Source: Hirschia baltica ATCC 49814
GTDB lineage: Bacteria; Pseudomonadota; Alphaproteobacteria; Caulobacterales; Hyphomonadaceae
Assembly (NCBI RefSeq): GCF_000023785.1
Contig: NC_012982.1
Location: 2,480,001-2,544,000, forward strand
Direction of reading: 5' to 3'
DNA: 64,000 nt
Below the pieces are notes generated by a model. That model saw only the letters and a list, made by a program, of their open reading frames with translations. It searched no databases and had not been told where the DNA came from. Positions 26,088 through 34,255 of this stretch are shown one piece after another (the stretch's first letter is position 1; every line of letters begins with the position of its first letter). The position numbers and the translations under genes are program-made.

Positions 26088-27404
26088 CTAGCCTTGCTCT
26101 ATATCTGCGCCCAATGCCTGCATATGCGCGAAGAAATCAGGGTAGCTAGTTGCAATCGCTGAAACATTATCAACAGATACCGGAGCTTTGGCTGCACACC
26201 CCATAACGAGAGCCGACATAGCAATGCGGTGATCATGGCAAGCTTCTACAATTCCGCCGCCCGGCACTCCGCCGCGCCCGCAACCTCTCACGATGAAACC
26301 ATCTGGTCGCTCTTCAGCATGTACACCATTTGCTTTGAGCATATTCACTGTTGCGGTGATACGGTCAGATTCTTTCACACGTAATTCTTCAGCACCTGTA
26401 ACAAGCGTATCACCATCAGCAAACGCCGCTAGCACGCCAAATAGTGGAAACTCATCAATCATCGCAGGTACAATCGCCAATTCAGGTGTCGCAGCATTCA
26501 ATGATGATGGTATTGACGTTATCGTCGTGATCACCTCTCCGCCTGCTTCCCCTGTCTTAACGACATTCAAATTGGCACCCATAGCTTTTGCTGCATGCAC
26601 CAAGCCATCACGTGTGTTGTTTTCCATCACATTAAGAACAGACACACTTCCTTCTTGCACTAGCAAGCCAGCAGCCCAAAGAAATGTCGCAGACGATGGA
26701 TCTCCTGGAATATCCACATTTGTCGCTGTCAGCTGCTGCCCACCTTCAAGAGAAATGCGGCATCCTCCATCTTTCTCTTCAACATCAACAGTCACGCCAA
26801 AAGCGCGTAACATGCGCTCAGTATGATCGCGAGTTTTGCGTGGTTCATTCACAATTGTCGTGCCTATCGCACCAAGTCCGGCCAGCATAACACAAGACTT
26901 CACCTGTGCTGAGGCGTGTGGCGGTGTGTATTCGATTGCACTTAACGGAGCACCTTCCAACGTCAAAGGTAATTTGCCACCATTTGATTCGTTTTTAGCT
27001 CCCATTTCAGCCAACGGGTCCAATACGCGTCCCATTGGGCGCGATCTCAAACTGACATCACCATCAAATGTTGCTTTTAATTTCTGACCCGCGACTAGGC
27101 CCATCATGAGTCGTGCGCCCGTACCTGAATTTCCCATGTCCAAAATATTTTTGGGATTTTTCAAACCAGCCGCACCCACGCCTGTCACTTTCCAGCGACG
27201 CAATGATATGCGCTCAACATCAGCGCCACACGCAGCCATTGCTTTGGCTGTATCTTTTACGTCCTCGCCTTCCAAAAGGCCTTCAATAAAGCTAGTTCCT
27301 TCCGCCAAGCCAGCAAACATCAGTGCACGGTGTGAGCATGATTTATCACCTGGCGCACGCAAAGCACCATCAAGGCGGGAAATAGGTTTAGATGTTGCGC
27401 GCAT
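26088..27404 (-). CDS. aroA: EPSP synthase (class II type)
   Basis: Protein of 438 aa joining PEP to shikimate-3-phosphate in the aromatic amino acid pathway. Motifs GDKSCSHRALMFAGLAEG near residue 19, GNSGTGARLMMG, SLRSRPMGRVLDPL, ASAQVKSCVMLAG and TRDHTERMLRAFG are all present. GDK-x3-S, the RDHTE box and SAQ-x-K are those of class II EPSP synthases, the group that tolerates glyphosate; that property is inferred from motif type only. First gene of the aroA-cmk-rpsA group, divergent from the TIGR02300 gene. Confidence 0.94.
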   Translation of the reverse strand: MRATSKPISRLDGALRAPGDKSCSHRALMFAGLAEGTSFIEGLLEGEDVKDTAKAMAACGADVERISLRRWKVTGVGAAGLKNPKNILDMGNSGTGARLMMGLVAGQKLKATFDGDVSLRSRPMGRVLDPLAEMGAKNESNGGKLPLTLEGAPLSAIEYTPPHASAQVKSCVMLAGLGAIGTTIVNEPRKTRDHTERMLRAFGVTVDVEEKDGGCRISLEGGQQLTATNVDIPGDPSSATFLWAAGLLVQEGSVSVLNVMENNTRDGLVHAAKAMGANLNVVKTGEAGGEVITTITSIPSSLNAATPELAIVPAMIDEFPLFGVLAAFADGDTLVTGAEELRVKESDRITATVNMLKANGVHAEERPDGFIVRGCGRGGVPGGGIVEACHDHRIAMSALVMGCAAKAPVSVDNVSAIATSYPDFFAHMQALGADIEQG

Positions 27405-27541
27405 AAAAGAATGCTCCTGTTGGTATTGTATTAATCACTGTCATATCACAAAAGAATCTGCTCAGATTGTCATCTAGCGCTTTACACTGGCGCATTAACA
27501 TGGCAACCGCCCGCAAACAAAGAATTTAGAGGGTTTCCAAC

Positions 27542-28012
27542 GTGTCAAAAGCAGATCTCGGTGAAAAGCAAACCTGTCCGGAATGCGAAGCCAAATTTTA
27601 TGACCTAAAGAAAAGACCGGCCATTTGTCCAAAATGCGGTCACACATACGACCCAATTGCCGCTATTACAGCGAAGCGCGGCAAAGGGAAAGAGGCTGAA
27701 GAGCCCGAAGAAGATGATGACGACGATGATGCAGAAGATCAGGTAAAGAAAAAATCTCCTGATGATGACGATGATGACGATGAAGACATTGTAGATGTGC
27801 CTGAAATCGACGCTGAAGCTGACACTGTTGAAATCGGTGATGATGAAGAAGACGACACTCCAGGTGCAAAACAACGCATTGCTGAACCCGGTGTCGAAGA
27901 CGAAATCGACGAAGATGAAGCTGGCATGTCTATCGTAGAAGACGACGAAGACCTTCCAGATCTTGATGATGACGACGATCTCGATCTTGGAGATGACGAC
28001 GACATCACCTAA
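27542..28012 (+). CDS. TIGR02300-type zinc-ribbon acidic protein
   Basis: Protein of 156 aa with a GTG start after GAGGG. The N-terminal 40 residues form a zinc ribbon, CPECEAKFYDLKKRPAICPKCG, a pattern I recognise from the alphaproteobacterial TIGR02300 family. The remainder is almost entirely Asp and Glu with short linkers. The function is not known; the ribbon suggests nucleic acid or protein binding. The gene is monocistronic, ends at a strong terminator and is followed by tRNA-Ala. Confidence 0.85.
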   Translation: MSKADLGEKQTCPECEAKFYDLKKRPAICPKCGHTYDPIAAITAKRGKGKEAEEPEEDDDDDDAEDQVKKKSPDDDDDDDEDIVDVPEIDAEADTVEIGDDEEDDTPGAKQRIAEPGVEDEIDEDEAGMSIVEDDEDLPDLDDDDDLDLGDDDDIT

Positions 28013-28037
28013 AAACCATATGTGATAAGCATATTTT

Positions 28038-28072
28038 AAAGCCCACGACCTTGAAAGGTTGTGGGCTTTTTT
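28038..28072 (+). terminator. terminator after the TIGR02300 gene
   Basis: AAAGCCCACGACCTT / AAGGTTGTGGGCTTT, a near-perfect 15-bp stem with a 2-nt loop (one G-T pair), followed by TTTTTT. Confidence 0.93.
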
Positions 28073-28123
28073 ATTCTTACCCCTTTAAATACAACGGGCT
28101 GACGTGAATACTCGAAAAAACAC

Positions 28124-28150
28124 TTGATCCTGACATAAACGCAGTATACT
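28124..28150 (+). promoter_or_regulatory. possible tRNA-Ala promoter
   Basis: TTGATC (28124-28129) and TATACT (28145-28150) with a 15-bp spacer, 43 bp ahead of the tRNA. The -10 is good, the spacing short. Confidence 0.35.
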
Positions 28151-28193
28151 AAACGCCTTCCCTGTCCATGGTCTCATGATCACGACGCGAAAT

Positions 28194-28269
28194 GGGGCCT
28201 TAGCTCAGCTGGGAGAGCGCTTCGCTGGCAGCGAAGAGGTCAGCGGTTCGATCCCGCTAGGCTCCACCA
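28194..28269 (+). tRNA. tRNA-Ala (anticodon GGC)
   Basis: 76 nt. The acceptor stem GGGGCCT pairs with AGGCTCC (one G-T), the D-arm is GCTC AGCTGGGA GAGC, the anticodon stem CTTCG/CGAAG encloses loop CTGGCAG giving anticodon GGC, the T-arm is AGCGG TTCGATC CCGCT, and the 3' CCA is encoded. It reads GCC/GCU alanine codons. Confidence 0.97.
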
Positions 28270-28776
28270 TTTCTTTAAAATATCATGATAACATACACTA
28301 ACTCCCAAGCAGCATTAGCTATCTATTTCTATTTGATTTAGCAAAAACAGGATGGAGCAATAGTCGCACGCCGTCTTTCCTTACGCTTATTTGACAACGT
28401 AATTACCTGAATTTTGTGGATTGAGTCATGATTTCATAGCGAGATTATGTGCGCTGGCTGTTGAGATCGTCTCGATTGAATACAGAAAGAATATCAATTG
28501 CGTGTGAGGATGGTGTGAGTTGGCTTCACACATTGCTGAAAACAATAAATCTGAGGTGGTAATGATAAATTTGGCGCGATAGTTCTGTTTTAAAAAACGC
28601 GAACACTATCTTTCTTCCAAGTCCCGACTTGGAATCAACAAAAACTAAATAGGCTTAGCTTCATTTTATCAGAGGCAATTCCGAATCTGGAATGTGCCCA
28701 ACAGCCCCCGAAATGCATAAAGTCGCGAATCTTACAATTTTCAACTCTTAGCATTTCGGAGTTATTAGTCTGGCGA
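28270..28776. other. 507-bp gene-free region between tRNA-Ala and the P-II gene
   Basis: No convincing open frame. It contains three inverted repeats: GTGTGA/TCACAC (28513-28531), TTCCAAGT/ACTTGGAA (28615-28634, 4-nt loop) and CCGAAATGC/GCATTTCGG (28708-28716 with 28751-28759). The last lies in the 3' region of the P-II transcript but lacks a U-tract. An unannotated small RNA is possible and not shown. Confidence 0.5.
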
Positions 28777-29121
28777 TTAACCGACCAATGCTGCAGCGTC
28801 ACGCTCACCAGTACGGATGCGCAATACGCTTTCAAGATCAGAAACGAAGATTTTACCATCTCCGATTTTGTTTGTGTTTGCCGCTGTTGAAACAGCTTCA
28901 ACGACTTTTTCAACAAGGTCTGATGACGTTGCGATTTCTACCTTCACTTTTGGTAGAAGACGTACTTCATATTCAGCACCACGGTAAACTTCTGTTTTAC
29001 CATGTTGACGTCCATAACCACGTACCTCAGATACAGTTACACCAGATGCCCCCACCTCAGTGACAGCATCAAGAACAGCATCAAGACGACTTGGTTTAAA
29101 GACAGCAGTAATTAGTTTCAT
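28777..29121 (-). CDS. glnB: P-II family nitrogen regulatory protein
   Basis: Protein of 114 aa, a trimeric sensor of 2-oxoglutarate, ATP and ADP that controls glutamine synthetase and related targets. The T-loop GRQHGKTEVYRGAEYEVRLLPKVK contains Tyr51, the uridylylation site of the family, and the C-terminal RIRTGERDAAAL is the standard signature. ATG 29121 (MKLITAV) follows GGAG and matches family starts; the frame runs 11 codons further upstream. Neither glnA nor amtB is adjacent, so GlnB and GlnK cannot be told apart from context. Confidence 0.9.
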   Translation of the reverse strand: MKLITAVFKPSRLDAVLDAVTEVGASGVTVSEVRGYGRQHGKTEVYRGAEYEVRLLPKVKVEIATSSDLVEKVVEAVSTAANTNKIGDGKIFVSDLESVLRIRTGERDAAALVG

Positions 29122-29201
29122 AGTGTCTCTCCTTCTATAAAAAATGGGGGTCAAAAAATATCGCCCCGGCAGTTACTCCACTCACGTCTAGCCCAATCAT
29201 C

Positions 29202-29981
29202 TCAGGCAACGTGTTTTCGTTTTTCGTCATTTTCATTTCTGGAATGACGAGAAGCTTCAGGTCGAATGACATTGGCACGCGCAGGCCGGTTAACACGTTG
29301 CTGCTGTGCATTTGGGATTTGCGGGTCGATATATAGCTGCTTGACCGCCTCTACCATCAACACCCCTCCAAACCCCTTCCATGCAATTTCACCTGTCTTT
29401 TCCCAAGCATCTGCAGCCGACGTGACAAGCTTTAAACTGACAGGAGGTGCATATAATGCCCGCGTCCACGCAGTTGGCTGAAACATTGCTGTTTTCAACA
29501 AGCCATTCAGCTGCTTCTTTGTGTATGGTCGCCCATGCCCAAAAGGCGTCGATTCAGCTTGAGACCACAATCCAGATCTATTGGCAGCAACCATTAATAT
29601 ACGTGCCTCTGGGGCTGCAACACGCCATAATTCACGCATTAATCGATCGGGATTATCTGCATCTTCCAGCCCATGTATCACCAAAATACGATCAAAAACG
29701 GCATCGGCAAATGGTAATTTATCTTCTTCAACTAAGGTTGTCGACGAATTGGACGAAGACGGCCAACAGACCGCGCCTTGCGCAGCTGGTGCAGCACAAA
29801 TGGCGCGCCGCGTGTCTTGAGCGTATGTGTTTAGAAATTCCTGACCATATCCAAAACTCAAAACATCCAAATCATCCGCATGTGGCCATATCGCTTCAAT
29901 GCGACGCAAAATCATTTCATACGCAGCTTTACCTAGCGGCGTATTGTAAAATGCCTTCAAACGACCCACCTCAACGCGCAA
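29202..29981 (-). CDS. SAM-dependent methyltransferase (class I)
   Basis: Protein of about 259 aa. It has a Rossmann-like N-terminal part (DVLSFGYGQEFLNTY as motif I region) and a methyltransferase-11-type centre (LPFADAVFDRILVIHGLEDADNPDRLMRELWRVAAPEARILMVA), which is motifs II-III of class I enzymes. The C-terminus is Arg/Asn-rich and low in complexity. The start is best placed at TTG 29981 because GGAGG lies 8 nt before it, although the frame extends to another TTG at 29999. Substrate unknown; related proteins sit beside gloB in other alphaproteobacteria, and here gloB is divergent. Confidence 0.8.
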   Translation of the reverse strand: MRVEVGRLKAFYNTPLGKAAYEMILRRIEAIWPHADDLDVLSFGYGQEFLNTYAQDTRRAICAAPAAQGAVCWPSSSNSSTTLVEEDKLPFADAVFDRILVIHGLEDADNPDRLMRELWRVAAPEARILMVAANRSGLWSQAESTPFGHGRPYTKKQLNGLLKTAMFQPTAWTRALYAPPVSLKLVTSAADAWEKTGEIAWKGFGGVLMVEAVKQLYIDPQIPNAQQQRVNRPARANVIRPEASRHSRNENDEKRKHVA

Positions 29982-30058
29982 ATGCTTTGCCCTCCACAAT
30001 ATTCTGGTTGTAACCTAACCTTAACTGACTCTTCATTTTGAATACAGGTGCCCCAAAA

Positions 30059-30847
30059 ATGCCAAATCCACCACCATCTGCTCCAATTGTGTGCATGTTT
30101 GCGTGTTTAAGCGACAATTATGGGTACTTAATTCATCACCCTGCATCAAATTCGACCATCAGCATCGATTCCCCTGATGCCGAAACAATACTCAATATTG
30201 CCGCTTCCAAGGGCTGGAATATCACACATATCCTAAACACACATTGGCATGCAGATCATGCAGGCGGCAATGCAAAAATACAAGAAGCTACTGGATGCCG
30301 CATCTTTGGCCCCCAAGAAGTAAATTCTCGCCTTCAAGCCCCTCTCGATGACGTCCTGACGGGAGGCGAAACCTTGAATTTTGGCGATCTTTCTATCGAA
30401 GTCTTATCTACGCCCGGACATACGCTGGAACATATCAGCTATTACATTCCTATTCTAGACGCTGCTTTTGTTGGAGACACCATGTTTGCATTAGGGTGCG
30501 GGCGTATGTTTGAAGGCAATCCTGAGATGTTCTGGAATAGTCTAAAAAAGATTCGCGCCCTTCCCGACACAACCAAGATTTATTGCGCGCATGAATATAC
30601 GCTTGCAAATCTAAAATTCACAGAATCTATCGACGCTGAAAATGAAGACCTAAAAGCTTACGCCAAAACCCTGCGAGAATTGAGAGCAGATCAGCAGCCG
30701 ACTATTCCCGCGCTGCTTGGTAAGGAAAAACAAACCAATCCTTTTTTGCGCGCTGATTCTACCCAAATGATCAATTTATTGAACATGCAAGGCAAATCAC
30801 CAATTGATGTTTTTGCGCATATCCGAAAAATGAAAGATAATTTCTAG
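30059..30847 (+). CDS. gloB: hydroxyacylglutathione hydrolase (glyoxalase II)
   Basis: Protein of 262 aa of the metallo-beta-lactamase fold. The metal motif is THWHADHAGG near residues 62-71, with STPGHTLEH, FVGDTMFALGCGRMFEGNPEMFW and YCAHEYTLANLKF supplying the other ligands and the glutathione site. It hydrolyses S-lactoylglutathione in methylglyoxal detoxification. ATG 30059 with AGGTG upstream is preferred over a TTG seven codons earlier. It is divergent from the methyltransferase. Confidence 0.94.
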   Translation: MPNPPPSAPIVCMFACLSDNYGYLIHHPASNSTISIDSPDAETILNIAASKGWNITHILNTHWHADHAGGNAKIQEATGCRIFGPQEVNSRLQAPLDDVLTGGETLNFGDLSIEVLSTPGHTLEHISYYIPILDAAFVGDTMFALGCGRMFEGNPEMFWNSLKKIRALPDTTKIYCAHEYTLANLKFTESIDAENEDLKAYAKTLRELRADQQPTIPALLGKEKQTNPFLRADSTQMINLLNMQGKSPIDVFAHIRKMKDNF

Positions 30848-30851
30848 TCAA

Positions 30852-31613
30852 TTATTGTAAGGAGACATAAGCCTTAGCAATTGCCTCTGAAGATGGTCGC
30901 CCTGCAAACCCATCTGCCGGCGCAATAACTATGCTTAGGCTTGTCCCCTGAATGGATAATCGCGCAGCATCGCCCTGCTTCAAAGAAATACTTCTCAAAT
31001 CTACATTTGCGTATTTTTTTGCAAGCTCAACACCTATAGAAGCCGTTTGAACCGCCTCCATGGTCCAATCAGCATAATCACTCAGCGCCTTATCAACTGA
31101 TATCCTTGGCGCTTCTCCTAAAGTCTCAGCCAAATTGCTTGAAACCTGCCTCAATGCCTCTTTAAAATCTGTTGGGTGCGGCGGAGGAATAATGGCATTT
31201 GAAGTGGCGTCCAATGTTGTGGGCGCGCCATGACGATCCCCAAATGGAAAAACAATTACATTGCCTAATTCTGTCACGCGCAAAAAGACACGACCTGTAT
31301 CTGTGCGATAGAATTGATCTCCACGCGGTCCATTACTTGCGCGCAAAGCAAACACTTCATCTTCATCTTCATATTTCAAAAGCGCGTGCGGGCCTGTTCT
31401 ATCAAACAGGAAACGCCGACCAGATGAAGAGTCGCGATAATAAGCAGGCCGCGTGCTAGGGGCCAGCTGAGCATTCAGCATAGAAACAAGATCAGCATTT
31501 GAAGGGCGCGGCGGATCATATGCCATTGCAGGCGCAACAAATCCGACAACCAAAGCGGAGGCCAGCAACAATACGCGAGAATAATTACGTCTTGAATGTT
31601 TCATGTTTGTCAT
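30852..31613 (-). CDS. exported protein of unknown function (possibly DUF4908)
   Basis: Protein of 253 aa with a clear signal peptide (RRNYSRVLLLASALVVGFVAPAMA, cleaved before YDPP). The mature part opens with a segment carrying RRFLFDRTGPHALLKYEDEDEVFALRAS and DQFYRTDTGRVFLRVTELGNVIVFP, which reads like a small beta-rich domain, and ends in an alpha/beta segment. I believe it matches a Caulobacterales-restricted family (DUF4908) from memory; no function is known. GAGGGG precedes ATG 31613; ends 4 bp from convergent gloB. Confidence 0.7.
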   Translation of the reverse strand: MTNMKHSRRNYSRVLLLASALVVGFVAPAMAYDPPRPSNADLVSMLNAQLAPSTRPAYYRDSSSGRRFLFDRTGPHALLKYEDEDEVFALRASNGPRGDQFYRTDTGRVFLRVTELGNVIVFPFGDRHGAPTTLDATSNAIIPPPHPTDFKEALRQVSSNLAETLGEAPRISVDKALSDYADWTMEAVQTASIGVELAKKYANVDLRSISLKQGDAARLSIQGTSLSIVIAPADGFAGRPSSEAIAKAYVSLQ

Positions 31614-31665
31614 AAAGCCCCTCGACTAGGGCAGATTTTAGGCAGAATTAGTACCAATTTATTAA

Positions 31666-31696
31666 AGAAGCAGCCTTGTTTGCCAAGACCGCTTCT
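31666..31696 (-). terminator. probable terminator of phaB
   Basis: Minus strand AGAAGC...CTTG loop CAAG...GCTTCT, then TTAATAAATT. Internal mismatches; located 70 bp after the phaB stop. Confidence 0.45.
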
Positions 31697-31766
31697 GCGC
31701 TAATCCATTGTGCCTTGAACTCGTTAACCCAAAATTTATGGGCTTTTCAGAGCTTAATGACTGATT

Positions 31767-32492
31767 TTATGTAGGAATATATTGGCCACCATTGGCCGCC
31801 AACGTTGCACCTGTGATGAAAGCTGCGCCGTCTGATGATAAAAATGACACACATGCAGCAATTTCCGAGGACTTCCCAAGGCGCCCAACGGGAATCGAAG
31901 AAACAATGCTTTCCAACACTTTTTCAGGTACAGCGGCCACCATATCGGTGTCCGTATAGCCGGGACATACCGTGTTTACGGTGATTCCCTTTCTTGCCGT
32001 TTCCTGTGCCAGAGCTTTAGAAAAGCCGATCAAACCCGCTTTAGCAGCTGAATAGTTTGTTTGCCCCATCTGCCCCTTTTGGCCATTGATAGAAGAGATA
32101 TTGACGATACGCCCCCAGCCTTTGTCTCTCATCCCATTGATAACAGCTTGAGATAAATTGAAAGCAGAGGTCAAATCCACGCGGATTACATCATCCCATT
32201 GTTCACGGGTCATTTTGTGAAGCATAGCATCACGTGTAATGCCGGCATTGTTTACGAGAACATCAATAATTCCCATTTCAGCTTCAATCGCTTTGACACC
32301 GGCCTGACACGCATCAAAGTCGCCTACATCAAATTTGAAGACTGAAATTCCCAATTCTTCGGCGCACTGGCGTGCAGCCTCATCATTCCCCGCGTAATTG
32401 GCCGCGACTTTAAAGCCGTCTTTTACTAAAGCCTCTGATATCGCGCGCCCAATTCCACGCGTACCTCCCGTTACCAATGCAATCTTATCCAT
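31767..32492 (-). CDS. phaB: acetoacetyl-CoA reductase
   Basis: Protein of 241 aa, a classical short-chain dehydrogenase. The cofactor motif is TGGTRGIG near residues 8-15, NNAGI near 85, catalytic Ser in ISSINGQKGQMGQ and the YSAAK of TNYSAAKAGLIGFSKALAQE. The GQMGQTNYSAAKAG stretch and length fit PhaB, the NADPH enzyme that makes (R)-3-hydroxybutyryl-CoA for PHB. ATG 32492 has GGGAGAGG upstream; the 35 extra codons in the frame lack support. Divergent from phaR. phaA and phaC are not in the window. Confidence 0.9.
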   Translation of the reverse strand: MDKIALVTGGTRGIGRAISEALVKDGFKVAANYAGNDEAARQCAEELGISVFKFDVGDFDACQAGVKAIEAEMGIIDVLVNNAGITRDAMLHKMTREQWDDVIRVDLTSAFNLSQAVINGMRDKGWGRIVNISSINGQKGQMGQTNYSAAKAGLIGFSKALAQETARKGITVNTVCPGYTDTDMVAAVPEKVLESIVSSIPVGRLGKSSEIAACVSFLSSDGAAFITGATLAANGGQYIPT

Positions 32493-32614
32493 TTTCGCCT
32501 CTCCCGTAATTGGCGTTTTATTATCTTCCAGTTTTGGGATCTTGGGCTTCATCTTTTGCGAAGCTGATATTTCCAAGCCCAATTTTTCACTGGTCAATGC
32601 GGGTATTTAAAACT

Positions 32615-32712
32615 ATGCTGCACTGCAACACAAGTTTTATCTTTAGTCGTATGTTAAATTAAGTAAGTATAGCCCCTTCTATGCTGCACCGTTTGTAATT
32701 TGTGCAAAGCAA
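32615..32712. promoter_or_regulatory. TGC-rich repeated motifs upstream of phaR (possible PhaR operators)
   Basis: The nonamer ATGCTGCAC occurs twice in the phaB-phaR gap, at 32615-32623 (followed by TGCAACA) and 32681-32689 (followed by GTTTGTAATTTGTGCAAAGCAA). PhaR proteins are known to bind TGC-rich sites and repress their own gene. A third, longer match lies at 55112. Confidence 0.45.
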
Positions 32713-32795
32713 TAGTAAGCCTATACGATAAACATCCATGCCTCATCGCGAATCATAAAGATGGGCATGCCTAAATATTGTTGGAAGAGAAAACT

Positions 32796-33440
32796 ATGAC
32801 GACGTCCAATGGGACAGCTGGCTCAGTTGATAAAATCATTATCAAGAAATATGCAAACCGTCGTCTCTACGATACTAATGCTAGTGCCTATGTCACACTC
32901 GATCATTTAGCGCGCCTTGTTCGTGAGAAAAAAGATTTTATTGTGCAAGATGCTAAAAGCGGAGAAGATTTGACCCGCTCAGTGCTTACGCAAATAATAT
33001 TTGAGCAAGAGAACCGTGAAGAAGGTGTGCTGCCGATCAGTTTTTTGCGCCAAGTCATTCAACTTTATGGCGAAAGCATACAATCTGTTCTACCGTCCTA
33101 TCTCGAATTATCCATGAATACTTTCCTCAGCCAACAAGAAAAATGGCGTGAGCAATTGGAGAAATCAGCCTCCTATTCCAATGGTGGTTCAGCTTTTGAA
33201 GCGCAGATCAGACACAATATTTCTTTGTTTGAAGACACAATGCGGATGTTTACTGCGCCTGCTGCAGCGCAACCTGCCAAGCAAGAAAAACCTCCTGAGG
33301 AAGAGAAAAAACCTCAATCCAAATCGGAAAGTTCAGAATCACAATATTCATCTAACGCCACGAATGAAGCATTGAGTGCACTGCAGCAACAGATGGCGGA
33401 TATGCAACAAAAGTTGGAACAGCTCTCAAAAGGCAATTAA
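32796..33440 (+). CDS. phaR: polyhydroxyalkanoate synthesis repressor PhaR
   Basis: Protein of 214 aa. The N-terminal DNA- and PHB-binding domain is unmistakable (IIKKYANRRLYDTNASAYVTLDHLARLVREKKDFIVQDAKSGEDLTRSVLTQIIFEQE), followed by the second accumulation-regulator domain (LPISFLRQVIQLYGESIQSVLPSYLELSM). The C-terminus is a charged linker and a short glutamine-rich coiled coil (LSALQQQMADMQQKLEQL). PhaR senses PHB granules and derepresses phasin genes. ATG 32796 follows GGAAGAG. Divergent from phaB with TGC-rich motifs between them. Confidence 0.95.
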   Translation: MTTSNGTAGSVDKIIIKKYANRRLYDTNASAYVTLDHLARLVREKKDFIVQDAKSGEDLTRSVLTQIIFEQENREEGVLPISFLRQVIQLYGESIQSVLPSYLELSMNTFLSQQEKWREQLEKSASYSNGGSAFEAQIRHNISLFEDTMRMFTAPAAAQPAKQEKPPEEEKKPQSKSESSESQYSSNATNEALSALQQQMADMQQKLEQLSKGN

Positions 33441-33507
33441 TTAGATTGCAAAAAATCCGATACTGAACAGGTCAGTTGTGCAATACAATTAACGAGATCT
33501 AAACAGA

Positions 33508-33522
33508 TGGCAGGCTTCTTGC
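33508..33522 (+). promoter_or_regulatory. sigma-54-like element before the 33535 gene
   Basis: TGGCAGGCTTCTTGC matches TGGCAC-N5-TTGC at 9 of 10 positions with exact spacing. A start site 11-12 nt downstream would fall on the ATG itself, making the message leaderless, so the match may be fortuitous. Confidence 0.4.
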
Positions 33523-33534
33523 TAGAGTGTCTGT

Positions 33535-33867
33535 ATGAGAATCACACCGACCACACCATGCCAAACACTTAACCGGCGCGCATCTGATAACAAGATCGAA
33601 CGCCGCAGTGTTAATTCGGGCCGCCGTCTAGGTGATCGCCGTGGTGCGTCCACGACAAGACAGTCTCAAGAGCGCGCTAGACATTCCAACCATCAAGCGC
33701 ACACATCCAATTTAGACAACCAATGGATTAGCCCGGTATTTGCAGCGCACATTATTGGCCAGCACACTGATGATACCCAAACGAAAAGCAATGCTATAAA
33801 TGCCAATCGTGCTTATGATAAGGTGGTAAACCCTTATCTACGTCCACTACACACGCGCACAGCGTAA
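33535..33867 (+). CDS. small basic protein of unknown function
   Basis: Protein of 110 aa with one methionine only, so the start is fixed at 33535 if the frame is used. The N-terminal half is Arg-rich (RRASDNKIERRSVNSGRRLGDRRG) and disordered looking; the C-terminal half has the compact segment WISPVFAAHIIGQ and ends AYDKVVNPYLRPLHTRT. I have a vague memory of FAAHxxGQ small proteins in Caulobacterales but no function. No transmembrane segment or signal peptide. Clear ribosome site absent. It is convergent with the 33869 gene with 1 bp between them. Confidence 0.6.
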   Translation: MRITPTTPCQTLNRRASDNKIERRSVNSGRRLGDRRGASTTRQSQERARHSNHQAHTSNLDNQWISPVFAAHIIGQHTDDTQTKSNAINANRAYDKVVNPYLRPLHTRTA

Positions 33868-33868
33868 A

Positions 33869-34246
33869 TTAGCCACGCGCCTCAAGCTTTGTGAGAATCA
33901 TTTCCAGCAAAGTTTCTAAACGATCAATGCGTTCATGCACGCCCATAATCATCTCTCGCGTAACAGCGCCATCCCCGCCAGAAGTATTATTACCGCTTAC
34001 ATTTTCTTCGATTCTTGTTTCAAGCGCGAGATCACCTACGCCGCAATATTTTGCGACGATTTCCGGATTTATCGATAATGTATCAGCAAAAGAATGTATC
34101 TCAGAAACACTTATAGCGCGTCGATCGTCGAAGATCATATCGACTTCATCAATGGTCATTCCCGAGTTTCTTGCCAGTGAATCTCTGCTGAGACCAAGAG
34201 ATTTCAGACGGTCATCAAACCAGTCATAATCAAAAAAAAGCGCCAC
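33869..34246 (-). CDS. small protein with helix-turn-helix-like N-terminus and coiled coil
   Basis: Protein of 125 aa with GTG start. Residues about 10-70 (LKSLGLSRDSLARNSGMTIDEVDMIFDDRRAISVSEIHSFADTLSINPEIVAKYCGV) have the shape of an XRE-type helix-turn-helix domain without a strong match. A Gly/Ser/Asn linker leads to a C-terminal amphipathic helix (GVHERIDRLETLLEMILTKLEA) likely to oligomerise. It follows the membrane-protein gene by 9 bp, same strand, so they form a unit. Function not recognised. Confidence 0.65.
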   Translation of the reverse strand: MALFFDYDWFDDRLKSLGLSRDSLARNSGMTIDEVDMIFDDRRAISVSEIHSFADTLSINPEIVAKYCGVGDLALETRIEENVSGNNTSGGDGAVTREMIMGVHERIDRLETLLEMILTKLEARG

Positions 34247-34255
34247 TCTTTTACT

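Noticed and set aside
27605-28008. Ser/Ile-rich minus-strand frames opposite the acidic zinc-ribbon gene
   Set aside because: They are the reverse reading of Asp/Glu codon repeats (GAT/GAC/GAA), so low complexity by construction.
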